Assembly: GCA_024276455.1 (NCBI GenBank)
Contig: JAJRXE010000094.1
Coordinates: forward strand, 1-30,449
Origin: Calditrichota bacterium
GTDB taxonomy: Bacteria; Calditrichota; Calditrichia; RBG-13-44-9
Length of the DNA: 30,449 nt
Reading direction: 5' to 3'
Position numbers and translations under genes: made by a program. Below the pieces are notes generated by a model. The model worked only from the letters and a program-made list of their open reading frames with translations, was not told the DNA's origin and made no database searches. Of the stretch, positions 1 through 7,820 are shown piece after piece (the first letter of the stretch is position 1; the number at the start of each line of letters is the position of its first letter).

Positions 1-363
1 GGCAGTGGCATTCCAGGGATTAATCCCCAGGGCGTGATTCAAATACTCTTCCGCCAGCGGTAATTGTCCCAGCGAATGGTACACAATTCCCGCCGCGGTT
101 AAAACCCGCTCGTCCGCCGGAAATTCCAACAGCAACCGCTGGAGCTGGGGCAGCACCAGCGCCCCTTCGCCCAACCGGGCGTGACTTTCGATCCGAAGGC
201 ACTGCTGCTCCGGAGTCAAACTGTCCCAGGGAACATTCTGTAATTCCCGGACAATTCCCGCAAAATCCATCTGGTAGTACGATTTTACCAGTTCCTGGCT
301 CACCGCCAGACCAATCCAGAAAAAACCTCCGACTAACAGAAGGAACCAACTTTTTCTGTCCAT
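1..363 (-). CDS. TPR-like exported or membrane-anchored protein, 3' end outside the window
   Basis: The minus-strand frame from the ATG at 363-361 stays open for all 121 codons to the window edge, so only the N-terminal part is seen. Residues 1-20 are a basic start followed by a hydrophobic stretch (signal peptide or anchor). The rest is helical, and the segment reading SLGQLPLAEEYLNHALGINP is a typical tetratricopeptide helix pair. A purine-rich ribosome site (AAGGAAGAG) precedes the ATG. It lies 69 bp downstream of the esterase gene on the same strand and is probably co-transcribed with it. TPR domains mediate protein contacts, so no specific job can be given. A different open frame on the same strand (20-349) is a shadow with no family resemblance. 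Confidence 0.6.
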   Translation of the reverse strand, partial: MDRKSWFLLLVGGFFWIGLAVSQELVKSYYQMDFAGIVRELQNVPWDSLTPEQQCLRIESHARLGEGALVLPQLQRLLLEFPADERVLTAAGIVYHSLGQLPLAEEYLNHALGINPWNATA

Positions 364-432
364 CCGGTCTCTTCCTTTTTTAAAGCCTCAATGCCATCTT
401 ACCTTTCGAAACGTTAAGCGAGAACCTCATCT

Positions 433-2370
433 TTAGTCGCTCCGGACAACTTCCTGCAACCAGCGATCATACTGCCTCATAACCTCTTTCCCGGGCCGTT
501 CGTGCCCTTTGTTTTCTTCAAAGTAAAAAGTGACTTTTGCTCCGGCCTGTTGCAAGGCATTCACCAATCGCTCGGTTAATTCAAAAGGGCAATTGCGGTC
601 TCGCATGCCGTGGAAAATAAAGACCGGCACACCCCGGAAAACGGTCAGGTTCTCCGGCTGCAAAAAATTGGGGTGGGTGCCGGGAATTCCCCAGCGGTTG
701 GCCAGGTCTGGGTGCCCGGAGAACACTGCCAGCGCCCGAAAGCGTCCGGGGTGCTCCCAAAAAGTCCGGAAAACCCCGTAACCGCCCATGGAAAATCCCG
801 CCAGTACAATGCGACTGGTGTCCACCGGGTAATGAGCAACGACATCCTCAATCGCTTCCTGAATGTCTTGCTGGGCCAAGGCGGTGCTAAAGGCGTTGGA
901 GGTTCCCCGGCCAAAGGGCGCCAGCTCAATGAACGATCCGGGAGAACCGCTCGGCCATTCCTTTAAAGCCCGGCAGTCGTCGGTCCCGCTACCGTGCAAA
1001 AATACCAGGAGGGGAAATTTCTGGCCGTTGCGAATATTCCGAGGAATTCTCATCGTGTAAGGCTGCAGGGTGGAATCGACCCGGGAACGGTAAGCCCGGC
1101 GCAGCAAGCCGGTTTTTCGCCCAAGCACGTCCCGCCCGTTTTCTGCTTCCCGCACCAGAAAAAGAAAATCCTCAATCGCCTTTCTCAACCGGCGGGCAGT
1201 GTCGTAAGGCTTCAGAGCAGCCAGTTCGCCGCGAATCTCCTGCTCGCGGAATTGCAGGGTGGTGTAGCTTCCGACGGAAAGCCGGTCTTTCACCTTCTCA
1301 CGCTTTGCCGTCAATGCGGCGGGATTCACCACCGGTAAGATGGTGAAAGGAATTTCCTGCCGCACGGTACCCGGCGGTGAAATCAGACGAAGGCGGTAAT
1401 CTCCTGCCAAAAGTTTCGAAGTGCCCACCGGAAACTCCCACCGGGACAATCCGGGCGGCGGCGAGAAGCCAAAGGTTCCCTCCCGAACGACGGTATTCGC
1501 GTCGTTCAGAATGAAAAAAAGCAGCTTCTCGCTTCGGTTTTCTCCACTCAGCGCGGTCAATTGCAACCGCACTTCTGCTCCCTGCAGAAAGTGATTTTTT
1601 TCCAGCACGGCAAACATCTGCACGGTTTCTCCTGCCGCCGGCGGCTCAAACCGCATTCCGGCGTAAAGGCGAGAACTTTGTTCGGATTGCAGGCGCTCGT
1701 CTTCCACCAGGAAGTAGTAATTTTTCTCGCCCCGCCCGACCGCCTGGACGTAGCAGAGGTTAAATCCCGTTTGCGGCAGGTACCAGGGATGGTAGGGGTA
1801 AATTTCCTTCCAGGGAATCAGGACTTCAAAACCGATTTTCCCATTTTTCGCCCGCGCTTTAAAACGGGTGTCTTTCAGGCGGCGAAAGGAGAGCGCGCGG
1901 TTACGGTACCAGACAAACTGGTGTTGCCAGGTCTGCCGGGAATCCTGCCGGGGAGAAAATCCCAGCACGTAAAATTCGTCCGTTTCCCGGCGGCTGGAAT
2001 CTGGAATGGCAAACAGCAACTGGAGCCCGTCCCCGTTCTGGTAAGCCCGATCGCGGACAATCAGGGAATCGCCCGGCGCTTCCACAAAGAGATAGAAAAA
2101 ATCCGTACCATAAGCCAGCCGGAAGGTCGGCTCAACCACTGGATTTTCCGGGCTACTTTTTTCCAGAAAGCGAAAGGGGCGAACCGGCAGATGCTGCAGA
2201 GAATCGTCCAGCTCTCCGTCAATCACCGGGGCAGCGGGCAGAAAATTCACTGCCGGTTCGATTCGGAACTCCGGTACGGCTTCCTCGCGCGGAGGTGAAC
2301 AAGCCGAGAGAAGGAAAAACAACAGAACCAAAAGGTTCTCGACCGGTAATTTGAATGTAAAACGGACCAT
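433..2370 (-). CDS. Lipoprotein esterase: CBM9/DOMON-like domain plus alpha/beta hydrolase
   Basis: 645 residues from the ATG at 2370, chosen because AGGAGA sits 6 nt upstream; an in-frame ATG at 2400 would put 10 unneeded residues before the signal. Residues 1-24 are a type II signal with lipobox LSAC (Cys24), so a lipid-anchored envelope protein is expected. Residues about 40-240 resemble the CBM9/DOMON beta-sandwich (PVIDGELDD start), usually sugar or ligand binding. A second beta segment and a helical linker follow. The C-terminal about 220 residues are an alpha/beta hydrolase of the esterase D / feruloyl-esterase / PHB-depolymerase type: oxyanion motif FLHGSG, nucleophile GFSMGG (Ser527), acid near Asp591 (HGMRD), His623 (KGHE). 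It probably removes acyl groups from a polysaccharide or polymer outside the inner membrane. The substrate is unknown. It follows a small membrane protein gene by 30 bp. Confidence 0.8.
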   Translation of the reverse strand: MVRFTFKLPVENLLVLLFFLLSACSPPREEAVPEFRIEPAVNFLPAAPVIDGELDDSLQHLPVRPFRFLEKSSPENPVVEPTFRLAYGTDFFYLFVEAPGDSLIVRDRAYQNGDGLQLLFAIPDSSRRETDEFYVLGFSPRQDSRQTWQHQFVWYRNRALSFRRLKDTRFKARAKNGKIGFEVLIPWKEIYPYHPWYLPQTGFNLCYVQAVGRGEKNYYFLVEDERLQSEQSSRLYAGMRFEPPAAGETVQMFAVLEKNHFLQGAEVRLQLTALSGENRSEKLLFFILNDANTVVREGTFGFSPPPGLSRWEFPVGTSKLLAGDYRLRLISPPGTVRQEIPFTILPVVNPAALTAKREKVKDRLSVGSYTTLQFREQEIRGELAALKPYDTARRLRKAIEDFLFLVREAENGRDVLGRKTGLLRRAYRSRVDSTLQPYTMRIPRNIRNGQKFPLLVFLHGSGTDDCRALKEWPSGSPGSFIELAPFGRGTSNAFSTALAQQDIQEAIEDVVAHYPVDTSRIVLAGFSMGGYGVFRTFWEHPGRFRALAVFSGHPDLANRWGIPGTHPNFLQPENLTVFRGVPVFIFHGMRDRNCPFELTERLVNALQQAGAKVTFYFEENKGHERPGKEVMRQYDRWLQEVVRSD

Positions 2371-2400
2371 TAAAATCTCCTGAAATCCGGTATTTTCCAT

Positions 2401-2808
2401 TTAGTAAAGAAAAATTCCCATGGCGAGAAAGATCAGAGAAAAAATGACCACCGCCAGATTTAATTGTCGCATCTTTTTCCTATTGCTCAACATCTCCACC
2501 ACCCAGCGGCGGAATTGCCAGTACCGAAACAGCAACAGGTACATTTTAATCCCAGTCAGGGAAACCAGGGTGGCAATGATCCAGCTGAAAGGCACTTCTG
2601 TGGTGAACACCTTGTACCAGCTGTAAGCGATCAGGAGGACCGCCGCTACCCCCACCGGGTACAACCAGAACGGTTTTTCTTTCCGGTAGGCGCTTTCCAG
2701 TTCCCAGCGATTCCAGCGATTTCCCAGAACAACCATGAGAATCCGGGAACCGATTCCCAGCAGCGCCCAGAAGAAACACAAGGTTTGAAAATAGTTCCAG
2801 TTTGGCAT
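2401..2808 (-). CDS. Small four-helix membrane protein of unknown function
   Basis: 135 residues from the ATG at 2808, preceded by AGGGGTGAAG; the frame is open further upstream to 2880 but without a better ribosome site. Four hydrophobic segments can be seen at about 6-29, 48-68, 74-95 and 113-134, separated by short charged loops such as GNRWNRWELESAYRKEK. The protein is rich in Trp, Phe and Tyr at the helix ends. I do not recognise a family. The stop is 30 bp before the esterase lipoprotein start, so the two are probably in one transcript. The protein should sit in the inner membrane. Confidence 0.65.
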   Translation of the reverse strand: MPNWNYFQTLCFFWALLGIGSRILMVVLGNRWNRWELESAYRKEKPFWLYPVGVAAVLLIAYSWYKVFTTEVPFSWIIATLVSLTGIKMYLLLFRYWQFRRWVVEMLSNRKKMRQLNLAVVIFSLIFLAMGIFLY

Positions 2809-3053
2809 CTTCACCCCTGTTTTTTTCCTTAAGGACGGAAAATTTCCTTCGGGTGTTGCGGTCATTTTGAAAAAATTCACAATTGTCCGGAAGAAATCGG
2901 GATAAAAAGAACAGGGAGGCCTGATTTAATCATCTTTAAAAGGGCTCGGGCGACCCGCTCTGCTGAAAATTGGGAAACAATCTTTTCGATTTTGTTTACT
3001 GGAATCAAAATTTTCCGGAGGTTGGGGTGATTTTCGTCTCACCTCCCACCCGG
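2809..3053. other. Intergenic stretch between nfnB and the small membrane protein gene
   Basis: No convincing gene. On the minus strand, just past the nfnB stop, there is a short hairpin (arms 3026-3030 and 3039-3043) flanked by further complementary G/C runs, followed by a short T run. It may be a weak terminator for the 10-kb operon. The rest is AT-rich and may hold the promoter of the small membrane protein gene, but no clear -35/-10 pair was found. Confidence 0.35.
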
Positions 3054-4457
3054 TCAATGAGAGGTCAGATACTGGTGGATGGACCGCGCCGCCTTCCGTC
3101 CGGCTCCCATGGCCAGAATCACCGTGGCCGCCCCGGTGGTCACATCGCCGCCGGCCCAAACGCGCTCTTTGGTGGTTTTGCCGGTCTCTTCATCCGCCAC
3201 AATATTGCCCCGTTTTCCCACTTCCAGTCCGGTGGTGGTGGACGGAATGAGCGGATTGGGGCTGTTTCCAATGGCCACGATTACGGCATCCACCGGAAAG
3301 ACGGTTTCGGACCCCTCAATGGGAATGGGCCGTCTTCTACCAGAGGCGTCCGGTTCGCCCAGTTTCATCCGCACACACACCATTTCCTTCACCCAACCGT
3401 TTTCGTCCCCATGGTAGCGAATCGGCAGAGTCAGGTATTCAAAAATCACACCTTCTTCCTCGGCATTTTCAATCTCCTCCAGGCGAGCGGGCATCTCCTG
3501 CCGGGAACGCCGGTAAATAATACGCACCTCGGCTCCCAGCCGCAGGGCGCTGCGGGCACAGTCCATGGCCACGTTGCCGCCCCCAATCACCGCCACCCGT
3601 TTGTGTCGCTTAATGGGAGTGTGGTAGTTGGGGAAGAGAAACCCTTTCATCAGGTTAATCCGGGTGAGATATTCATTAGCGGAATAAACGCCATTAAGGT
3701 TTTCTCCGGGAATGCTCATAAACCAGGGCAGTCCGGCTCCGGCTCCAATGAACACGGCATCGAATTCTTCCAACAGACTGTCAATGGTGCGAGTTTTTCC
3801 GACCACGAAATTGGTAACCAATTTAACTCCCAACCGGCGCAGGTAATCCACTTCACGGGCCACAATGGCTTTCGGCAGGCGGAATTCCGGGATGCCGTAG
3901 ATGAGAACGCCGCCCATTTTGTGGAGTGCTTCGAAAATGGTTACCTGGTGTCCCAGTTGAATCAGGTCGCCGGCCACGGTGAGTCCGGCGGGACCGCCCC
4001 CGACCACCGCGATTTTCTTTCCGGTGGGAGGCGCAATGGGGGGAAGTTCCGGCTCACCCTGTTCGGCTTCCCAATCCGCCAGAAACCGCTCCAGCCGCCC
4101 AATCGCCACCGGCGCCCCTTTGCGGGTTAAGACGCATTTGATTTCGCACTGGTCTTCCTGGGGACACACCCGTCCGCAAATGGCCGGCAGACAATTTTTC
4201 TCCTTCAGGATGCGGATTCCCTGGCCAAAATCGCGCCGGGCAATGGCGTCGATAAAAGCGGGGATATTAATTTCCACCGGACATCCGCTGACGCAGGCCG
4301 GTTTAGGACACTGCAGACAGCGCCGGGCCTCTTCCACCGCCAGCTCCGGCGAATATCCCAGAGCCACTTCCTGGAAATTATGCCGCCGCACCTCCGGCGG
4401 CTGCTTGGGCATCTCTCTGCGAACCAAATCCAAGGTTTTCTTCTGCGTTTTCGCCAT
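3054..4457 (-). CDS. nfnB: NADPH-dependent ferredoxin:NAD+ transhydrogenase large subunit (NfnB/SudA/GltD-like)
   Basis: 467 residues. The N-terminus carries two cysteine sets for [4Fe-4S] clusters (Cys47, 50, 55, 59 and Cys94, 98, 104, 108), as in the GltD/NfnB fold. An FAD site (GGGPAG, 153-158), an NADPH Rossmann site (GGGNVA, from 292) and a C-terminal FAD motif (WAGGDVTTGAATV) follow. In the characterised NfnAB enzymes this subunit holds the b-FAD that bifurcates electrons from NADPH to ferredoxin and, via NfnA, to NAD+. It is the last gene of the operon, 11 bp after nfnA. The pairing with an NfnA/SudB partner argues for Nfn (or SudAB sulfide dehydrogenase/ferredoxin:NADP reductase) rather than a glutamate synthase beta subunit, because no GltB-type large subunit is nearby. 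Confidence 0.88.
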   Translation of the reverse strand: MAKTQKKTLDLVRREMPKQPPEVRRHNFQEVALGYSPELAVEEARRCLQCPKPACVSGCPVEINIPAFIDAIARRDFGQGIRILKEKNCLPAICGRVCPQEDQCEIKCVLTRKGAPVAIGRLERFLADWEAEQGEPELPPIAPPTGKKIAVVGGGPAGLTVAGDLIQLGHQVTIFEALHKMGGVLIYGIPEFRLPKAIVAREVDYLRRLGVKLVTNFVVGKTRTIDSLLEEFDAVFIGAGAGLPWFMSIPGENLNGVYSANEYLTRINLMKGFLFPNYHTPIKRHKRVAVIGGGNVAMDCARSALRLGAEVRIIYRRSRQEMPARLEEIENAEEEGVIFEYLTLPIRYHGDENGWVKEMVCVRMKLGEPDASGRRRPIPIEGSETVFPVDAVIVAIGNSPNPLIPSTTTGLEVGKRGNIVADEETGKTTKERVWAGGDVTTGAATVILAMGAGRKAARSIHQYLTSH

Positions 4458-4468
4458 GGGCTTTGTTC

Positions 4469-5311
4469 CTACGCTTTACAACCATGATCGTTGCACCGGC
4501 TGGTCCGGAACGGCACCTCTTCTTCCACCATGTAGGCCTTCCGCCGGTGCAGCAACTCCTCCCAGTTTACCTGATGGCCGTCAAAATCGGGACCATGGAC
4601 ACAGGCGAACCGGGTAGCATCTCCCACCGTGACCCGGCACACCCCACACATGCCGGTTCCATCGATCATAATGGGATTCAAACTCACCCAGGTGCTGATT
4701 CCCAACGGTCGGCTGGCATCCGATCCCCGTTTCAGGAGAAAGGTGCAGCCGTTAATAATAATGCGATCGATGGGCACCCCCAGGTCTTTCACCACTTCGG
4801 GAAGTCGGTCGATGTGTCCGCGGTACCCCCTGGTCCCGTCCCGGGTTATGTGAATCACCCGTTCGGAAATGGCCTCGAAGCGCTCTTCCCAGTAGAACAG
4901 GTAAGCGCTGCGGGCTTCCAGCAGGGTAAAAACCCGGTTGCCGGCCGCCTTTAATGCCCGGGCAATGGGGAAAATACTGCCGATTCCGTAGCAACCTCCC
5001 AGGCAGAGAACCGTCCCGTATTTCTCTATTCTGGTGGCGTTACCCAGCGGACCCACCACGGTGGGAATTGTTTTCCCCTCTTCCAGCGCCGCTAATTGGT
5101 TGGTGGTGAAACCGATATTCAGAAAAATAACGGTAACGGTTCCCATTTCGGCATCCCAGTCAGAGAGGGAGAGAGGGATTCGTTCGCCTTCCTCACAGGC
5201 GCGCAAAATGACAAATTGCCCTGGTTTGGCCTCCCGGGCAACGGCCGGCGCTTCCAGAGTTAACAGGTGTACGTTCGGTACAATCATACGACTGGCAACG
5301 ACTCTAAACAT
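4469..5311 (-). CDS. nfnA: NADPH-dependent ferredoxin:NAD+ transhydrogenase small subunit (NfnA/SudB)
   Basis: 280 residues, the usual NfnA size. It has an N-terminal ferredoxin-NADP-reductase-like FAD domain (FAD motif RIPLSLSD at 44-51), a nucleotide-binding domain (GGCYGIGSIFPIARAL from 105), and a C-terminal [2Fe-2S] site with Asp218, Cys222, Cys225 and Cys237. One Asp plus three Cys is the known unusual ligand set of NfnA, which supports the assignment. In the known complex it binds NAD(H) and passes electrons between the bifurcating FAD of NfnB and NAD. The start overlaps the stop of the NuoG/FdhA-like gene by 8 bp, so translation is probably coupled. SudB of archaeal sulfide dehydrogenase is the alternative family name. 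Confidence 0.88.
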   Translation of the reverse strand: MFRVVASRMIVPNVHLLTLEAPAVAREAKPGQFVILRACEEGERIPLSLSDWDAEMGTVTVIFLNIGFTTNQLAALEEGKTIPTVVGPLGNATRIEKYGTVLCLGGCYGIGSIFPIARALKAAGNRVFTLLEARSAYLFYWEERFEAISERVIHITRDGTRGYRGHIDRLPEVVKDLGVPIDRIIINGCTFLLKRGSDASRPLGISTWVSLNPIMIDGTGMCGVCRVTVGDATRFACVHGPDFDGHQVNWEELLHRRKAYMVEEEVPFRTSRCNDHGCKA

Positions 5312-7820
5312 GGCTCTTCCTTATTATTACCGGAATGGGATTCAAACCGATCAACTCATTTTGTAAGACCGTAACTTGCACGATTCCCCGGTTCAATTCC
5401 GGGGAAAATTTAACCGGCCAGACTTTCCGGAAATACTGCGAGGTCACTTCTACCGGATCCCCTTCCTGCAGGCGGGCCCTCCGGGCGTCCCGGGGATTCA
5501 TGTGAAGCACCTCATCTGCAAAAATCACCCTGGCACCCTCCACCCGGGAAGAAAGCGGAAATCCCCGGTAAACGTGCTCTAGCGGCGCCGCATTTAACAG
5601 GTAGGGGTATTTCTTACCGTCCGGTTTTGCTTCGAATGACCCGGAAGCGGCGATCTGAAATTTTCCTTCGATGGTAAGCGAGCGAGCCTGCCGCGGGGGT
5701 TGGTCGAAGTCCTGGAACCCGTCGACCAGGGCGGCAATTTCCCGGTGAATTTCCCGCACATCGGAAAAGTCGAACCCCCGAACCCCCATTTTACGGGCAA
5801 TACGACAGAGAATTTCCCAATCCGGCAGCGCTTCTCCCGGTGGATTCACCGCTCGATGCACCCGTTGCACCCGCCCTTCCCCATTCACAAAGGTGCCGTC
5901 TGCCTCCGTAAAAGCGGCCGCCGGCAAGGTCAGGTCGGGACGAATAGGAGAATCGGGGGGATAGATGTTTTGAAAAATGAGAAACTCCGCCGGCGGTTCC
6001 CCGGAAGGAAGCGCTTCCCCGATTAAATAAAGTACCTTCAACGGCTTTCCGGCGGACAGATTTCCGGAATTCCAGCCGTTGGTTAGCGGGCGAAATTCCG
6101 TTTGCCAGACCTTTTCCAGCTCTTTTAATCTTTTTTCGTTAGCGGACGAAAATCCCCCCGGCAGCAATTCCGGATAGGTCCCCATGAGCAGGGAGCCCAC
6201 AAAATTATTCTGGGCCGGCAGCGGCAGCACCCCCGCACCAAGATTTTCCGCCAAACGATGCAGAACGGCCAGAATTTGGGGGCTGGCGGAATAGTGCAAC
6301 ACCTCGGAGCCCACCAGAATAACCACTCCGGAAGCCTGCTTCAACTCCCGGGCCAACTGGCGCAACGTTTCTGAGGAAAGGTTGGTTTCCGGAGGGGACG
6401 CAGATTCTTCCCCGGCAGTAAAGCGGGCAAAAAATTGCAAAATTTCTCCCTCACCCCCGGGCGGAGGTTGAATCCAGGCATGGGCGGTAAGCGCCAGGTT
6501 GTGTTCCCGGGGATGGATGGTAATGACCCGGGCGCCGCGGTGCATTGCCCGCCGTAACTCCACCCCCACCACCGAGCGGCCGTAACGGGTATCCAATCCC
6601 ACACAAAGAATCGCCGGGGCTTCCCGCACTTCCGCCAGGGGTACGGACTTTTCCAACAGCGCCAGATATGCGTTCAAAGCCGGGCCGTAAAACAATCTGG
6701 CCGGGGAATCCACCTGGTTCGAACCCATTGCCACCCGGGCAAATTTCTGGGCAATGTACAAATCCTCAGTCGTGCAATTGGAAGAAATCAACAAACCGAA
6801 TTCGTCCGGCGCACAGCGGGAGAGTTGTTCGGCCGCCAGAGTAATGGCGTCTTCCCAGGAAATGTCCACTTCCAACCCGTTGAATTTTTTAAAGGGATGA
6901 CGTAAGCGCCAGGGTCCGTTCACCAGCTCGGGAATACAAAATCGGCCTTTCACACAGAGCTGCCCGTTGTTGACCAGCGGATCTTCCGCCGGCAAACCGC
7001 CAATCACGCGATCGGCCTTTATTTGCAGGGAAATCTGGCACCCAACTCCACAAAAAGAGCAAGTGGTTACCTGCTCCAGCTGAGCAACGCCCTCCCATTT
7101 CCGGGCCTTTTCGTACAGGGTTCCGGTGGGACACACCGACACGCAGGCGCCGCAAAACTCGCAGCCGGATTCCAGATGCGTGCGTGCGTAAGCCGGGCCA
7201 ACAATGGTATTGCGACCGCGCTGCTTAAAAGCCAGCACATTGGCAAGCCGCACCTCCTGGCACATCCGGACGCATCGCCCGCAGAGAATGCAGAGATTGT
7301 AGTCTCGATCATAAAACGGATCCTCTTTCTCCACTCGCAAATTCCGGTAGTAAATGGGATATTCAATCTCCTGGATTCCCAGCTTTTCCACGACTTCCTG
7401 CAGTTCGCATTGCCCGTCTTTGGGGCAGTAGCGGCAGCCGGTCGTCACCCCCGCCTTTCGGATGGTCCCCAAATACCGCTTGCATTCTTCCCTTTCGTCA
7501 CAAATCAGGCAACTGGAGGTGTGTTCGCTTAAAAATAATTGCAAAATCTCTTTTCGCACGGACTGCACCTGCGCCGTATGGGTGCGAATAATCATTCCCT
7601 CTTCCACCGGAGTGGTGCAGGCCGTCGGGAAATTTCGCATTCCTTCCACCTCCACAATACACAATCGGCAACCGCCGAAGGGACTCAGATCTTTGTGGGA
7701 ACAAAGGGTGGGAATGTAAATATCAAACCGTTCCGCCGCCTGAAGGATGGTGTATCCCCGCGGCACCCGGTAGGATTGATTGTCGATAATCACCGTGACG
7801 GTAGCGTCTTTCTCTCTCAT
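5304..7820 (-). CDS. NuoG/FdhA-like iron-sulfur molybdopterin-fold subunit without catalytic Cys/Sec
   Basis: 838 residues. In order: plant-type [2Fe-2S] domain (Cys40, 51, 54, 68); His/Cys cluster motif (His100, Cys104, 107, 113); an additional cysteine triad (Cys129, 132, 138); two [4Fe-4S] clusters (Cys177, 180, 183, 187 and Cys220, 223, 226, 230); the Mo-enzyme [4Fe-4S] motif (Cys254, 257, 261, 289); then the formate-dehydrogenase-like domain, with recognisable FDH segments such as AQNNFVGSLLMG and TEADGTFVNGEGRVQRV, and a C-terminal molybdopterin-binding barrel. Where FDH has Cys/Sec followed by His (ARxCH), this protein reads ARLFY (Phe377-Tyr378). It therefore should not be a normal formate dehydrogenase. 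It probably carries electrons between the NuoEF diaphorase and partners. The ATGA overlap with the nuoF-like gene and the overlap with nfnA show translational coupling. Confidence 0.85.
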   Translation of the reverse strand: MREKDATVTVIIDNQSYRVPRGYTILQAAERFDIYIPTLCSHKDLSPFGGCRLCIVEVEGMRNFPTACTTPVEEGMIIRTHTAQVQSVRKEILQLFLSEHTSSCLICDEREECKRYLGTIRKAGVTTGCRYCPKDGQCELQEVVEKLGIQEIEYPIYYRNLRVEKEDPFYDRDYNLCILCGRCVRMCQEVRLANVLAFKQRGRNTIVGPAYARTHLESGCEFCGACVSVCPTGTLYEKARKWEGVAQLEQVTTCSFCGVGCQISLQIKADRVIGGLPAEDPLVNNGQLCVKGRFCIPELVNGPWRLRHPFKKFNGLEVDISWEDAITLAAEQLSRCAPDEFGLLISSNCTTEDLYIAQKFARVAMGSNQVDSPARLFYGPALNAYLALLEKSVPLAEVREAPAILCVGLDTRYGRSVVGVELRRAMHRGARVITIHPREHNLALTAHAWIQPPPGGEGEILQFFARFTAGEESASPPETNLSSETLRQLARELKQASGVVILVGSEVLHYSASPQILAVLHRLAENLGAGVLPLPAQNNFVGSLLMGTYPELLPGGFSSANEKRLKELEKVWQTEFRPLTNGWNSGNLSAGKPLKVLYLIGEALPSGEPPAEFLIFQNIYPPDSPIRPDLTLPAAAFTEADGTFVNGEGRVQRVHRAVNPPGEALPDWEILCRIARKMGVRGFDFSDVREIHREIAALVDGFQDFDQPPRQARSLTIEGKFQIAASGSFEAKPDGKKYPYLLNAAPLEHVYRGFPLSSRVEGARVIFADEVLHMNPRDARRARLQEGDPVEVTSQYFRKVWPVKFSPELNRGIVQVTVLQNELIGLNPIPVIIRKSHV

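Noticed and set aside
20..349. Minus-strand open frame of 109 codons inside the partial TPR gene
   Set aside because: The neighbouring frame (363-1) has a ribosome site, signal-like start and TPR-like helices; this one has low-complexity Gly/Arg/Pro content typical of a shadow.
1561..2298. Plus-strand open frame of 245 codons opposite the esterase
   Set aside because: Antisense to a gene with signal, lipobox and catalytic triad; no family resemblance or ribosome site.
2970..4130. Plus-strand open frame of 386 codons opposite nfnB
   Set aside because: Antisense to well-supported nfnB motifs; composition rich in Gly, His, Asn and Phe as expected for a shadow.
3054..4457. Glutamate synthase small subunit (GltD)
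   Set aside because: No large glutamate synthase subunit nearby, and it is paired with an NfnA/SudB-type gene in a redox operon.
5304..7820. Selenoprotein formate dehydrogenase
   Set aside because: The residues at the catalytic position are Phe and Tyr with no in-frame TGA, so no Sec readthrough is needed or seen.
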